Of a stretch of 64,000 bases of DNA, positions 41,824-50,933 are shown piece by piece. The notes below the pieces were generated by a model, which saw only the letters and a program-made list of their open reading frames with translations, was not told the DNA's origin and did no database searches. The translations under genes were made by a program, and so were the position numbers. Each line of letters opens with the position of its first letter. Position 1 is the stretch's first letter. Origin of the DNA: Mesorhizobium sp. YC-39. Lineage in GTDB: Bacteria; Pseudomonadota; Alphaproteobacteria; Rhizobiales; Rhizobiaceae. Location: positions 124,001-188,000 of the forward strand of contig NZ_JAOWPS010000002.1 of NCBI RefSeq assembly GCF_025753795.1. The letters run 5' to 3'.

Positions 41824-42759
41824 ATGAAGCTCTTCGCGGGCAATTCCAACAGGGTGCTGGCCGAAGCGGTCGCCCGCTATCTCAATATTCCTCTGGGCAA
41901 GGCCAGCGTCAGACGCTTCGCCGATCAGGAAATCTTCGTCGAAATCCAGGAGAATGTGCGCGGTGAGGATGTCTTCATCCTGCAGTCCACCTCGTTCCCG
42001 ACCAACGATCACCTGATGGAACTGCTCATCATGATCGATGCCTTCATGCGCTCCTCGGCCAGGCGCATCACGGCGGTCATTCCCTATTTCGGCTATGCCA
42101 GGCAGGATCGCCGCGCCTCGGGCCGCACGCCGATCTCGGCCAAGCTGGTGGCCAATATGATCACCCGGGCAGGCGTCGATCGCGTGTTGACGCTCGACCT
42201 CCATGCCGGTCAGATCCAGGGCTTTTTCGACATCCCGACCGACAATCTGTTCTCCGTGCCGGTCATGGCCCGTGACGTGAAGGCGAAATACAAGCAGCTT
42301 GGCAATGTCGTCGTCGTTTCGCCCGATATCGGCGGCGTGGTGCGGGCCCGCGCGCTGGCCAAGCGCTTCGACGCGCAACTCGCCATCGTCGACAAGCGCC
42401 GCGAACGCCCCGGCGAATCCGAAGTCATGAACATCATCGGCGCGGTTGCCGGCAAGGATTGCCTGTTGATCGACGACATCGTCGATTCGGGCGGCACGCT
42501 CTGCAACGCCGCCGATGCGCTTTTGGCCAATGGCGCCACCAGCGTCACCGCCTATATCACCCATGGTGTGTTGTCGGGCGGGGCCGTTGCCCGCATCAGT
42601 GGCTCGAAGCTGCAGGAACTGGTCATCACTGATTCCATCCAGCCGACGCAAGGCGTGCTCGACGCCCCCAACATCCGCGTCATCTCCATCGCCGACCTGA
42701 TGGGCGAGGCGATCTCGCGCACGGCGACCGAGGAATCGGTGTCGAGCCTGTTCGACTAA
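41824..42759 (+). CDS. prs: Ribose-phosphate pyrophosphokinase
   Basis: PRPP synthase of 311 residues, feeding nucleotide, histidine and tryptophan synthesis. It begins [20 protein letters not shown]; the ATP loop region contains [11 protein letters not shown] and [20 protein letters not shown]. The PRPP motif is [20 protein letters not shown], near residue 218-237. This is the class I enzyme. The TAA stop overlaps the end of the convergent AraC gene by four bases. Essential housekeeping gene; no adjacent metabolic partners here. Confidence 0.95.
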   Translation: MKLFAGNSNRVLAEAVARYLNIPLGKASVRRFADQEIFVEIQENVRGEDVFILQSTSFPTNDHLMELLIMIDAFMRSSARRITAVIPYFGYARQDRRASGRTPISAKLVANMITRAGVDRVLTLDLHAGQIQGFFDIPTDNLFSVPVMARDVKAKYKQLGNVVVVSPDIGGVVRARALAKRFDAQLAIVDKRRERPGESEVMNIIGAVAGKDCLLIDDIVDSGGTLCNAADALLANGATSVTAYITHGVLSGGAVARISGSKLQELVITDSIQPTQGVLDAPNIRVISIADLMGEAISRTATEESVSSLFD

Positions 42760-43646
42760 ACCCCGGAAGACAGCAATCTGGTTCCCGTGTCGGGCGTTGC
42801 CCGCCGTGCGGCATCAACGCTGTCGCGCGCGCCGCGCATATAGCCACGCGGCGAGGCCCCCAGCATGCGCTTGAACATGGTGATGAAGGCCGGCACGCTG
42901 TCGTAGCCGAGATCGAGCGCCACCCTGGTGATCGGCTCGCCATCGGCCAGTCGCGGCAATGCCGCGAACAGGCAGGCCTGCTGGCGCCAGGTCGACAGCG
43001 ACAGCCCGGTCTGGCGTTGGAACGCACGGGTGAACGAGCGCCGGCTCATGCCGACAGCGTCGGCCCATTCGTCGATCGTCGCATGTGGCGAAGGCGCCGC
43101 AACGAAGCGCCGGCATAGCGCCGCAAGCCTTGGATCCGAAGGAAAAGGCAGGCCGAGCGGCCGTTCCGGCAGGTTCGGGATTTCATGCAGCAGAAGATTC
43201 ATGATCAGCCCGCCGCGCCCCTCCAGCTCCGCGCCCTGCGGCAGCTTTTCCGATTCCACGATCAGGCTGTGCATCAGGTCGGTGATGCCGACCACGCGCA
43301 AGCCGTCCGGCAGCCCGGAAATGGCATCAGGCATGACATAGACCGAGCGCATGCTGACATCGCCCAGCATCTCGACGGAATGCTCGGTGCCGGCGGGGAT
43401 CCACATGGCGTGATCGGGCGGCACCATCCAGCGCCCGTGCCGTGTGCTCACCAGCACGACGCCGACAAGTGCATGCAGCAACTGGCTGCGGCTATGGCGG
43501 TGTTGCGGCACGTGGTAGCCGTCCGGATATTCGGTCGGCAGGGCCACCGCCGGCCCGACGGCCTCTTCCAGCCACTGCCAGCGGCTCTGGTGCAGACGCC
43601 CTAATTCGGCGGCATCACCTCTGAAAATTTCCCTGCCATGTGGCAT
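42756..43646 (-). CDS. AraC-family transcriptional regulator with cupin sensor domain
   Basis: A 296-residue regulator. Residues about 25-120 form a cupin with [43 protein letters not shown]; the C-terminal third is the AraC double helix-turn-helix ([34 protein letters not shown], then [31 protein letters not shown]). It is convergent with prs and divergent from an MFS exporter gene (113 bp). Such regulators usually control the adjacent exporter. The ATG at 43646 is used; an earlier in-frame start at 43685 reaches into the exporter's leader. Confidence 0.88.
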   Translation of the reverse strand: MPHGREIFRGDAAELGRLHQSRWQWLEEAVGPAVALPTEYPDGYHVPQHRHSRSQLLHALVGVVLVSTRHGRWMVPPDHAMWIPAGTEHSVEMLGDVSMRSVYVMPDAISGLPDGLRVVGITDLMHSLIVESEKLPQGAELEGRGGLIMNLLLHEIPNLPERPLGLPFPSDPRLAALCRRFVAAPSPHATIDEWADAVGMSRRSFTRAFQRQTGLSLSTWRQQACLFAALPRLADGEPITRVALDLGYDSVPAFITMFKRMLGASPRGYMRGARDSVDAARRATPDTGTRLLSSGV

Positions 43647-43758
43647 TGGATGTGGCCCACTTGCGAAACTATTGGACCAAACCACGAAAGAAGTCGCTTG
43701 GCAACCGTCCTATAAGGCTGCCTGCGGTTCGCCGCCAGAAAGACCTCGGAGCATTGCC

Positions 43759-45003
43759 TTGACCGACACCACAGCCACCACCGTCGCCACGCCAGCGACG
43801 GCCAGCCACAGCTCGGCGCAAGCGACGGCCTTCACCGTCATCCTTGCAGTGAGCTTCTGCCACTGCGTCAACGATATCATGCAGTCGCTGCTGTCGGCCA
43901 TCTATCCGCTGCTTAAGGACAATTACGGCCTCGATTTCTGGCAGATCGGCCTGTTGACCTTCACCTTCCAGGTGACGGCCTCGCTGCTGCAGCCGGTCAT
44001 CGGCGCAATCACCGACAAGCGGCCGATGCCCTATTCGCTGCCCTACGGCATGGCGTCCTCGCTGATCGGCCTGATCGTACTCGCCCATGCCGGGCACTAT
44101 TGGCTGCTGTTGGTCGGCGCATCGCTGATCGGCATCGGTTCGGCCATCTTCCACCCGGAATCCTCGCGCATCGCCCGCTTCGCCTCGGGCGGACGCTTCG
44201 GCCTGGCACAGTCGCTGTTTCAGGTCGGCGGCAATTTCGGCCAGGCCATGGGACCGCTGCTCGCGGCCTTCATCGTCGTACCCTTCGGCCAGACCAGCAT
44301 ATCCTGGTTCGCAGTTGGCTCGCTGATCGGCATCGTCGTCCTCTGGCAGGTGGGCGGCTGGTACAGCCGCCTGCGCGCTTCGCTCGCCAACCGCAAGGCA
44401 GCAAGCTTCGTCTCGCCCTTCCCGCGCCGCAAAGTCATGTGGGCATTGGCGGTGCTGACCCTGCTGGTGCTGACCAAGAACGCCTACATCGCCAGCCTCT
44501 CCAGCTACTACACCTTCTACGCCATCCATAAGTTCGGCGTGTCGGTGCAGATGAGCCAAGTCATGCTGTTCCTGTTCCTCGGCGCGTCGGCGCTGGGCAT
44601 CTTGATCGGCGGCCCGTTCGGCGACCGCTACGGACAGAAGGCGATGATCTGGTTCTCGATCGTCGGCGTTCTGCCCTTCACACTGGCCCTGCCCTACGCC
44701 AATTTCGAATGGACGATGGTGCTGACGGTGCTGATCGGCCTGATCCTGTCCTCGGCCTTCTCCAACATCGTCGTCTTCGCGCAGGAACTGGTGCCCGGAC
44801 GCGTCGGCATGATCGCCGGCATCTTCTTCGGCTTCGCCTTCGGCATGGGCGGCATCGCCGCCGCGGTGCTCGGCGTCGTCGCCGACATGAAGGGCATCGA
44901 TTTCGTCTTCCAAATCTGCTCGTATCTGCCGCTGCTTGGCCTGCTGACTGTCTTCCTGCCCAACATGAAGGAAGCCAGGAAGGCGCAGGTAGCGGCCAGC
45001 TAA
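43759..45003 (+). CDS. MFS transporter, fosmidomycin-resistance (Fsr) type
   Basis: A 414-residue drug exporter of the major facilitator superfamily, twelve membrane helices. The first loop has NDIMQSLLSAIYPLLKDNYGLDFWQIGLLTFTFQVTASLLQPVIGAITDKRP, which is very close to the Fsr signature. It would export fosmidomycin-like or other phosphonates, driven by proton motive force. Start TTG at 43759 is supported by CGGAG upstream and by the beginning of the conserved region; a TTG at 43672 would add 29 residues. Divergent from the AraC regulator. Confidence 0.85.
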   Translation: MTDTTATTVATPATASHSSAQATAFTVILAVSFCHCVNDIMQSLLSAIYPLLKDNYGLDFWQIGLLTFTFQVTASLLQPVIGAITDKRPMPYSLPYGMASSLIGLIVLAHAGHYWLLLVGASLIGIGSAIFHPESSRIARFASGGRFGLAQSLFQVGGNFGQAMGPLLAAFIVVPFGQTSISWFAVGSLIGIVVLWQVGGWYSRLRASLANRKAASFVSPFPRRKVMWALAVLTLLVLTKNAYIASLSSYYTFYAIHKFGVSVQMSQVMLFLFLGASALGILIGGPFGDRYGQKAMIWFSIVGVLPFTLALPYANFEWTMVLTVLIGLILSSAFSNIVVFAQELVPGRVGMIAGIFFGFAFGMGGIAAAVLGVVADMKGIDFVFQICSYLPLLGLLTVFLPNMKEARKAQVAAS

Positions 45004-45155
45004 AACCATCGATCTTCAGGACTAGAATAAGGGCGTGGCAGTTGCCATGCCCTTATTGATTCTTTCCCCATGCGCCAGGTGAAAAGCCTGTTAGTGTTCG
45101 AAACGCGTGCGCGGAGCGACGCTGCCGCAGATACTCAACGCCTTTGGAGAATGAT

Positions 45156-46070
45156 ATGCGCAAGATCGTGTTGGCCGTGTTGGGTGTGCTTCTTGTTACC
45201 TTGCCGGCTACGGCACGCATCGTTCCTTTTCCCCCGGGATTCAAAACGCAGTCCGTCGAAACCAACGGCACCAAACTCTATGTGCGCGTCGGCGGAAAGG
45301 GTCCAGCCATCGTGCTGCTGCACGGCTTTGCCGATACCGGAGACATGTGGGGCGCGGCGGCGGTGGCACTTGCGAAGGACCACACCGTCATCGTGCCGGA
45401 TCTGCGCGGCATGGGTCTGTCTGCCCACCCGGAAGCGGGCTACACCAAGAAGAACCAGGCCGTCGACATCGCCGGCGTGTTGGATGCCCTGAAGATCGAC
45501 AAGGCCGACCTGGTCACGCACGACATCGGCAACATGGTCGGCTATGCGCTTGCCGCGCAATATCCCAAGCGCATCACCAAATGGGTCATCATCGATGCGC
45601 CGCTGCCCGGCATCGGCGACTGGGAAAAGATAAAGCAAAGCCCGCTGCTTTGGCATTTCAACTTCCGCGGCCCGGATATGGAGCGGCTGGTCGCGGGGCG
45701 CGAACGTATCTATCTCGACCGCTTCTACAACGAACTGTCGGCCGACCCCAAGAAGATCGACGAGGCAACGCGCAAGCACTACGCCAAACTCTATGCCCGC
45801 CCGCATGCCATGCATGACGCTTTCGAGCAGTTCAAGGCCTTTGACCAGGACGCGATCGACAACCAGGCGATGCTCGCCGCCGGCGGCAAACTGACTATGC
45901 CGGTGCTGGCTGTTGGCGGCGAAAAATCCGCCGGCACCACGCAGGCCGATATCCTGCGGCTTGTTGCGACCGACGTCTCGGGCGGCATCGTGCCCGACTC
46001 CGGTCACTGGATCATGGAGGAAAACCCCGACGCCACCGTCAAGCTGATCACGGGTTTTCTCTTCAAATAG
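45156..46070 (+). CDS. Exported alpha/beta hydrolase (epoxide hydrolase/haloalkane-dehalogenase type)
   Basis: A 304-residue secreted hydrolase. Signal peptide MRKIVLAVLGVLLVTLPATA, followed by the oxyanion HGFADTG and the nucleophile elbow in LVTHDIGNMVGYAL, with Asp as the likely nucleophile, which is typical of epoxide hydrolases and dehalogenases rather than esterases. The catalytic His is in PDSGHWIMEENPD near the end. The ATG at 45156 has GGAG upstream. It stands alone, and a hairpin lies after its stop. Substrate unknown. Confidence 0.82.
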   Translation: MRKIVLAVLGVLLVTLPATARIVPFPPGFKTQSVETNGTKLYVRVGGKGPAIVLLHGFADTGDMWGAAAVALAKDHTVIVPDLRGMGLSAHPEAGYTKKNQAVDIAGVLDALKIDKADLVTHDIGNMVGYALAAQYPKRITKWVIIDAPLPGIGDWEKIKQSPLLWHFNFRGPDMERLVAGRERIYLDRFYNELSADPKKIDEATRKHYAKLYARPHAMHDAFEQFKAFDQDAIDNQAMLAAGGKLTMPVLAVGGEKSAGTTQADILRLVATDVSGGIVPDSGHWIMEENPDATVKLITGFLFK

Positions 46071-46101
46071 GCCCCACGGACATTTCGATGAAAGCACAAG
46101 C

Positions 46102-46121
46102 CACCCGCCTGACGGCGGGTG
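46102..46121. terminator. Hairpin between the two convergent hydrolase genes
   Basis: CACCCGCC, loop TGAC, GGCGGGTG: a perfect 8-bp stem between an end at 46070 (plus) and an end at 46147 (minus). No marked T-run; may act on both strands. Confidence 0.5.
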
Positions 46122-46146
46122 CCTTGCCTATTCCAAGTTGACAGTA

Positions 46147-46989
46147 TTAGGCCTTGATGAAGGCCAGGAGGTCGGCGTTGATGACGTCGGCGTGGGTAGT
46201 GGCCATGCCATGCGGGAAGCCCTTGTAGACCTTGAGCTCGCCCTTCTTGAGCAGCTTGACCGACAGCAGCGCCGAGTCCGCGATCGGAACGATCTGGTCG
46301 TCGTCGCCATGCATGACCAGCACCGGCACGTCGATGGCCTTCAGATCGTCGGTGAAGTCGGTTTCCGAGAACGCCTTGATGCAATCATAATGCGCCTTGG
46401 TGCCGCCCATCATGCCCTGGCGCCACCAATTTTCGACCACAGCCTGCGAGACTTGGGCGCCGGGACGGTTGAAGCCGTAGAACGGGCCGGCCGCAACATC
46501 GTGGAAGAACTGGGCGCGGTTGGCGGCCTGGGCGGAGCGGAAACCGTCGAAGACCTCGATCGGCAGGCCGCCGGGATTGGCCGGCGTCTTCAGCATGATC
46601 GGCGGCACAGCGCCAATCAGGACAGCCTTGGCGACACGGCCGCCCGAGCCGTACTTCGCGACATAGCGCGCCACTTCGCCGCCACCGGTGGAATGGCCGA
46701 CATGGATGGCGCCCTTGAGGTCGAGATGCGCCACAAGTTCGGCGACATCGGCGGCATAAGTGTCCATCTCGTTGCCGGTATCGGTCTGGGTCGAGCGGCC
46801 ATGGCCGCGCCGGTCATGGGCAATGACGCGGTACCCCTTCGACAGGAAGAACAGCATCTGGGCGTCCCAGTCGTCGCTGCTCAGCGGCCAGCCGTGGTGG
46901 AAGACGATGGGCTGGCCGGTCCCCCAATCCTTGTAGAAAATCTCGGTGCCGTCCTTGGTGGTGATCGTGCTGCTGCCGGGCTTGGTCAT
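46147..46989 (-). CDS. Alpha/beta hydrolase of the non-heme chloroperoxidase/peroxidase type
   Basis: A 280-residue protein: [23 protein letters not shown], the oxyanion region [16 protein letters not shown], nucleophile elbow [16 protein letters not shown], acid in [10 protein letters not shown], and His in [14 protein letters not shown]. This fits the cofactor-free bacterial haloperoxidase/perhydrolase group. Start ATG at 46989 has GGAG six bases upstream. It is divergent from an OhrR-like regulator gene, and the gap holds two identical palindromes, so the enzyme is probably induced by organic peroxides or a related stress. Confidence 0.87.
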   Translation of the reverse strand: MTKPGSSTITTKDGTEIFYKDWGTGQPIVFHHGWPLSSDDWDAQMLFFLSKGYRVIAHDRRGHGRSTQTDTGNEMDTYAADVAELVAHLDLKGAIHVGHSTGGGEVARYVAKYGSGGRVAKAVLIGAVPPIMLKTPANPGGLPIEVFDGFRSAQAANRAQFFHDVAAGPFYGFNRPGAQVSQAVVENWWRQGMMGGTKAHYDCIKAFSETDFTDDLKAIDVPVLVMHGDDDQIVPIADSALLSVKLLKKGELKVYKGFPHGMATTHADVINADLLAFIKA

Positions 46990-47010
46990 CTCAATCTCCA
47001 TTTATTGTCT

Positions 47011-47090
47011 TTCGCGATAATCAATATCGCGATAACGATATGACTAGCGCAGATCGAAACCCTTGTCTACAGAAAATATGTATCGCGATA
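47011..47090. promoter_or_regulatory. Divergent promoter with paired TATCGCGATA operators
   Basis: The palindrome TATCGCGATA occurs at 47025-47034 and again at 47081-47090; a related half (TTCGCGATAA) is at 47011-47020, and further CGATAT halves lie beside them. The two copies are 56 bp apart between the hydrolase and regulator genes. This is a typical arrangement for a dimeric MarR/OhrR repressor controlling both promoters. Confidence 0.55.
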
Positions 47091-47141
47091 TCATTTTTCG
47101 TGGTACATATCGAAAACGCTCAGTCGGCAAAGGAATGTGTC

Positions 47142-47570
47142 GTGCCTCTCCCGTTGGACAATCAGCTCTGTTTCACGCTTTACGCCACCAGCATGGCGAT
47201 CAATCGCACCTACAAGCCGATGCTGGACGAGATGGGGATCACCTATCCGCAGTATCTCGTGCTGAACGCGCTGGGAGAGGCCGACGGCATGTCGGTTGGC
47301 AGCATCGCGCACAGGCTTGCGCTGGAATCGAGCACCGTCACGCCGCTGGTGAAGCGCATGGAACAGGCAGGGCTCGTCACCCGCCAGCGCAGCCAGACCG
47401 ACGAGCGCCAGGTACAGGTTGATCTGACCGCCGCCGGGCGCGCACTGCTCATCCAGTGCAACTGTCTGAACGAAACCCTGATCGAGCGCTCAGGCATGAC
47501 GCTGGCCCAGATTGATGCCCTGAACCGGCAGGTCCAGGCGCTGCGCAATGCCTTGAGTGGTGACCTATAG
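47142..47570 (+). CDS. OhrR-like MarR-family peroxide-sensing regulator
   Basis: A 142-residue regulator. The N-terminal reactive cysteine (about residue 10) lies in PLDNQLCFTLYATSMAINRTYKP, the same position as in OhrR. The winged helix is ESSTVTPLVKRMEQAG with the wing QRSQTDERQVQVDLTAAG. Two more cysteines near the end (LIQCNCLNE) fit the two-Cys OhrR subgroup. The GTG start at 47142 has AAGGA upstream. In classic systems OhrR represses ohr; here the divergent partner is a haloperoxidase-like hydrolase. Confidence 0.87.
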   Translation: MPLPLDNQLCFTLYATSMAINRTYKPMLDEMGITYPQYLVLNALGEADGMSVGSIAHRLALESSTVTPLVKRMEQAGLVTRQRSQTDERQVQVDLTAAGRALLIQCNCLNETLIERSGMTLAQIDALNRQVQALRNALSGDL

Positions 47571-47599
47571 CCAGCCCGCCATATGCCCGCCTGGGCTCA

Positions 47600-47917
47600 T
47601 CACTGGCTGATCGCAATCAGCACCGAGCCGGATTCCACCTTTGCCGGATAGGTCCTGAGATTCACACAGGGTGGCAGTCGCTTTGCCGCGCCGGTGCGGT
47701 AGTCGAAGGCGCCCGCATGCTTGGGGCATTCGATCTCATAATCCATGACCAGCCCGTCGGCGAGATGGACGGCTTCGTGCGTGCACAGCCCATCGGTGCA
47801 AAAGACCTCGTCGTTTGGCGAGCGGAAGACAGCGTAGGTTCGGCCTTCATGGTCGAAGCGGCGGGCGCCTTCCTGTTCGATGTCGTCGAGGTTGCACGCC
47901 CTGATCCAACTGGACAT
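47600..47917 (-). CDS. Rieske [2Fe-2S] ferredoxin, MocE-like
   Basis: A 105-residue electron carrier. The Rieske cluster ligands are C-x-H in DGLCTHEAVHL and C-x2-H in ECPKHAGAFDY. The family serves as ferredoxin for oxygenases; the MocE protein of rhizopine catabolism is the nearest one I recognise. GGAG lies six bases upstream of ATG at 47917. It is the last gene of a minus-strand cluster with a sterol-desaturase-type oxygenase two genes upstream, to which it could deliver electrons. No reductase gene is adjacent. Confidence 0.88.
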   Translation of the reverse strand: MSSWIRACNLDDIEQEGARRFDHEGRTYAVFRSPNDEVFCTDGLCTHEAVHLADGLVMDYEIECPKHAGAFDYRTGAAKRLPPCVNLRTYPAKVESGSVLIAISQ

Positions 47918-47994
47918 TTTTTCTCCTTGGCGATGGCCCGCGCGAATCCGCCGGGGGCGGCCGTCGCGACCGTCCCGGGAGGCCTTGCCTCGAG

Positions 47995-48936
47995 CTAGTT
48001 CTTGTTGAGGTAGTCGTTCATGTTCGCTGGCGTGACCAGTTCGAACGGGACGTAGACAACGCGATCGACCTTCTCGCTCTTGGCCAGTGCGAGTGCGGCG
48101 TCGACGCCGCCGCCGCCTTGCGCCTTGGCATTCTGGAACACGGTCACCGCGAGATCGCCCGCCTTCATCGACTGCAGGCCGTCCTGGGTGGCATCGATGC
48201 CACCAACCACGACGCTCTTCATGTCGACGCCGTTTGCCTTGAGCGCCAGGATCACGCCGATGGCGGATTCGTCATTGTTGGCGATGACCGCGTCTGGCGC
48301 CGGCCCGGCCGTCAGCCAGTTCGTCATCAGGTTCTGCGCATTGTCGCGCGACCACTCGGACGACTGCTTGTCCGCAATCTTGATGAAATTGCACATGTCG
48401 GTGCCGAAGATCTGCTCGACGTCCTTCGTCCGCTGCAACGCTGCCTGGTGAACCAGGCTGCCCATCACGACATAGGCCGTGGCGCCGCCCGACTTGCCCC
48501 TGGCGCGCAGCATCTTGCACACTTCAAAGGCCTCGAGGGTTCCGGACTCGGCCTCGTTGGAACCGACATAGACCTGTTTGTCAGGAAGATTGGCCATGTC
48601 GTTGGGCTCGAGATTGACAAAGACGAGCGGGATGCCGGCTTTCGCCGCCTCGTCGCTCAGGGTCTTGGACGCATTGGTATCGACCGGGGTGACGACGATG
48701 GCGTCGACCCCGCTGGCGATGAAATTCTTCACTTGGTCAAGCTGCTTGGCGACGTCGTTCTGCGCGTCCTCGACCTGAATGCCGACGCCCTTTTCCTTGG
48801 CGCGGTCCTGCATGCCATGCATCAGCAGCGTCTGGAAATTATTGTCGAAATTGACAATGCTGACACCGATCTTTTCGGCCATTGCGCCGGTCGACATCAT
48901 AGTTGCCAACGCCGCTGAAAACAGAAGACTTTTCAT
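47995..48936 (-). CDS. Periplasmic sugar/inositol-type substrate-binding protein (MocB-like)
   Basis: A 313-residue periplasmic binding protein of the ribose/inositol clan. Signal peptide ends AMA at residue 20. The ligand-binding fold begins KIGVSIVNFDNNFQTLLMHGMQDRAKEKG and continues DAIVVTPVDTNASKTLSDEAAKAGIPLVFVN, PDAVIANNDESAIGVILALKANG and VVVGGIDATQDGL. No permease or ATPase gene is adjacent, so it either borrows another transporter or acts in sensing. Strong GGGAGG ribosome site. It resembles rhizopine-binding MocB, but the ligand is not established. Same operon as the Rieske protein. Confidence 0.88.
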   Translation of the reverse strand: MKSLLFSAALATMMSTGAMAEKIGVSIVNFDNNFQTLLMHGMQDRAKEKGVGIQVEDAQNDVAKQLDQVKNFIASGVDAIVVTPVDTNASKTLSDEAAKAGIPLVFVNLEPNDMANLPDKQVYVGSNEAESGTLEAFEVCKMLRARGKSGGATAYVVMGSLVHQAALQRTKDVEQIFGTDMCNFIKIADKQSSEWSRDNAQNLMTNWLTAGPAPDAVIANNDESAIGVILALKANGVDMKSVVVGGIDATQDGLQSMKAGDLAVTVFQNAKAQGGGGVDAALALAKSEKVDRVVYVPFELVTPANMNDYLNKN

Positions 48937-49050
48937 GGATTTCCTCCCTCTGGATTGGAGTGCCGGCTCACTCCTCTTTGTTGACCGGCCCTTTCGGGAT
49001 GGCTGAGTGAGACGGCCGCGGCCGTCTCGCTTTGCCGTCTGTTCGGGCTG

Positions 49051-50058
49051 TCATTTGACCGTAGCGTTGGCGCGCGTCTTCTTCATCTCGTAGCGAGCCT
49101 GCATGCGAGCTTCGCCTTCCTTACTGCCGTCATGGAAAGTGCCGAACCACCGGTCGAACGGAATGAGGCCGTCGCCATAATTCACCTCGAAATATTTGTG
49201 GTGGAGGTAGTGGATGTAGGCGTGGCTATCGACGGCGGTGTCCTCGCCGAGCTCGACCTTGTCGAAGCCGACATGGCCGGGGATGGCGCCAAAGCCGGCG
49301 AAGTGGAGCTGGTAGAGAGCAATCAAGGGATTGGACGGAATGACCAGATGCCAAAACGCCACGCCGAGATAGCCGAACTGTTCGACCGGATGCATCGACA
49401 GCGACGACCAGGGCGACGGGTTCACCGAATTGTGGTGGACCGAATGCACCCATTTGTAGAGCGGCGCCCAGTGGATGGCCCTGTGCAGCAGGAAGAAATG
49501 GGTCTCGTGGATTATCGGCACCGCCAGCGCCAGGCAGAAGAGATAGATCGGGTGCTCCGCAAAAGTCAGCCACGGCACATAGCCATTGGCATAGGCATAG
49601 AGGATCGCGATCTCGATCGCCGTCCAGATCGGCATGCCGGTACCGAAGGTGCGCAGCATGTTGTCGAGGTTCTGGCTTTTGAAGAAGAACGCCTTGCTCT
49701 TCTGCTCGGACGGCCATTTGCCGTTGTATTTGAAGCGGCTGCCCTGGGCTCTCAAAATGTAGAGTCTGAGCTCGAAGGCGCCGAAGAACAGAAGAAGTGC
49801 GGCGCAGTTGACGAGAAACAGCCTGGCGATCCAGCCCCACGAGAGAGTCTTCATCACCTCAACGTCGGGCAGCACGAAATGCCACCAGACCACCGCCGAA
49901 ATCGCGAACAGCAGATTGTATGGCAAGAAGTAATGCGGCAGCCATTTCAGCAGTGCTAGCGGGCGCGGCGGGAAGGTGAATAGCGGCGCGGTGCCGGCCG
50001 GCTCGTCCGGCGTCCAGTCGCCGCGCTTGTTGCGCTTGCCGTACTTCAGGTCGTCCAT
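49051..50058 (-). CDS. Sterol desaturase/fatty acid hydroxylase family di-iron oxygenase
   Basis: A 335-residue inner-membrane protein with four helices and the eight-histidine di-iron signature of the family: HETHFFLLHRAIHW, then HSVHHNSVNP...SMHPVE, and HYLHHKYFEVNYG near the end. Members hydroxylate or desaturate sterols, lipids and other compounds using electrons from a ferredoxin or cytochrome b5. It starts 7 bp after the PanB-like gene, so the two are co-transcribed. The MocE-like ferredoxin in the same cluster is a plausible partner. Substrate unknown. Confidence 0.9.
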   Translation of the reverse strand: MDDLKYGKRNKRGDWTPDEPAGTAPLFTFPPRPLALLKWLPHYFLPYNLLFAISAVVWWHFVLPDVEVMKTLSWGWIARLFLVNCAALLLFFGAFELRLYILRAQGSRFKYNGKWPSEQKSKAFFFKSQNLDNMLRTFGTGMPIWTAIEIAILYAYANGYVPWLTFAEHPIYLFCLALAVPIIHETHFFLLHRAIHWAPLYKWVHSVHHNSVNPSPWSSLSMHPVEQFGYLGVAFWHLVIPSNPLIALYQLHFAGFGAIPGHVGFDKVELGEDTAVDSHAYIHYLHHKYFEVNYGDGLIPFDRWFGTFHDGSKEGEARMQARYEMKKTRANATVK

Positions 50059-50065
50059 ATCGATC

Positions 50066-50857
50066 TCACAAGGCCTGAGAGAGGGTCAGGAAGCGGTCAT
50101 AGGCGGCATCGTCCATGTCCACCTGGTGCTTCGCTTCAGGGTAGCTGCCCGCAGCCACGTCGCGGCCAAAGGCGCGGAAGGCGGCGATGCGCTTTTCCTG
50201 CAGCTCGGCTTCCAGCGTGACGAAGTCGGCATAGCGCCTGGCGTGGCGGGGGTAGTGGCCGGTGTGGGTGCCCAGCACGTCGCTGGAAAACAGGTACTGC
50301 GTGTCGCAGGCAGCGCCGCAACCCATGCCCATGGTGATCAGCGGTGTCGCGCGGGTGATGTGCTCGGCAAACCTGACCGGCACCACCTCGACCTCGATGC
50401 AGGCAGCGCCGGCATTTTCGAGGTCCTTGGCGGCGCGCAAGACCTTGAGGGCCTCCTCGGCGGTCCTGCCCACGGCGCGAAAATTCGTCCAGGTGGCGCG
50501 GTTCGGCACCAGGCCAACATGACCGGTCACGGGAATGCCTTCCGCCGCCATCGCCTCGATGAAGCGCGGCGAATGCGATGAATAGACCGCATCGGCGCCG
50601 CGCTTCATCATTGCGAAGCCGAGCCGCACCGCCTCATCGGGCGAGGCGACCGCGCCATGCGGCATGCCGACGGAGAGGAAAGCGAAGGGTGCTGCCTGGC
50701 GGATGGCTTCCAGATTGTGATCGGGCTCGCAGGACAGGATGGTGATGTCGCAGGCCACCGCCGCGGCCGCCTCGACCGGCGTGTCGACATGCAGCTGCAG
50801 CCATTTGCGGCTGCCCTTGGCGCTGCTCAGATCATAGGCCGTCAGCCGTCTGGTCAC
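50066..50857 (-). CDS. PanB-fold protein (ketopantoate hydroxymethyltransferase-like) with altered active site
   Basis: A 263-residue TIM-barrel protein. It starts RRLTAYDLSSAKG and follows the PanB order: SVGMPHGAVASPDEAVRLG, VTGHVGLVPNRATW, CIEVEVVPVRFAEHIT, LITMGMGCGAACDTQYLF and HYPRHARRY. PanB enzymes bind Mg through Asp in VGDSLG and ADLPF-like blocks and Glu in a KIEGG block; here those are replaced (SCEPDH, SVGMPH and YSSHSP). The Glu of EVEVVP is kept. It is therefore unlikely to make ketopantoate. It sits between a LacI gene and the desaturase, so a related aldol-type step in that pathway is likely. Confidence 0.8.
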   Translation of the reverse strand: MTRRLTAYDLSSAKGSRKWLQLHVDTPVEAAAAVACDITILSCEPDHNLEAIRQAAPFAFLSVGMPHGAVASPDEAVRLGFAMMKRGADAVYSSHSPRFIEAMAAEGIPVTGHVGLVPNRATWTNFRAVGRTAEEALKVLRAAKDLENAGAACIEVEVVPVRFAEHITRATPLITMGMGCGAACDTQYLFSSDVLGTHTGHYPRHARRYADFVTLEAELQEKRIAAFRAFGRDVAAGSYPEAKHQVDMDDAAYDRFLTLSQAL

Positions 50858-50933
50858 CAGTCATCCTCCCGTTTTGCGATAGGGGATAACATCCCAGCCG
50901 GCGGACAGCCGCTTGTTCCTTGATCAAATCAGA

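Noticed and set aside
43669..45009. A long minus-strand frame opposite the MFS exporter
   Set aside because: Its translation is Asp/Gly/Gln-rich without structure; it is the antisense of an exporter with strong third-base bias.
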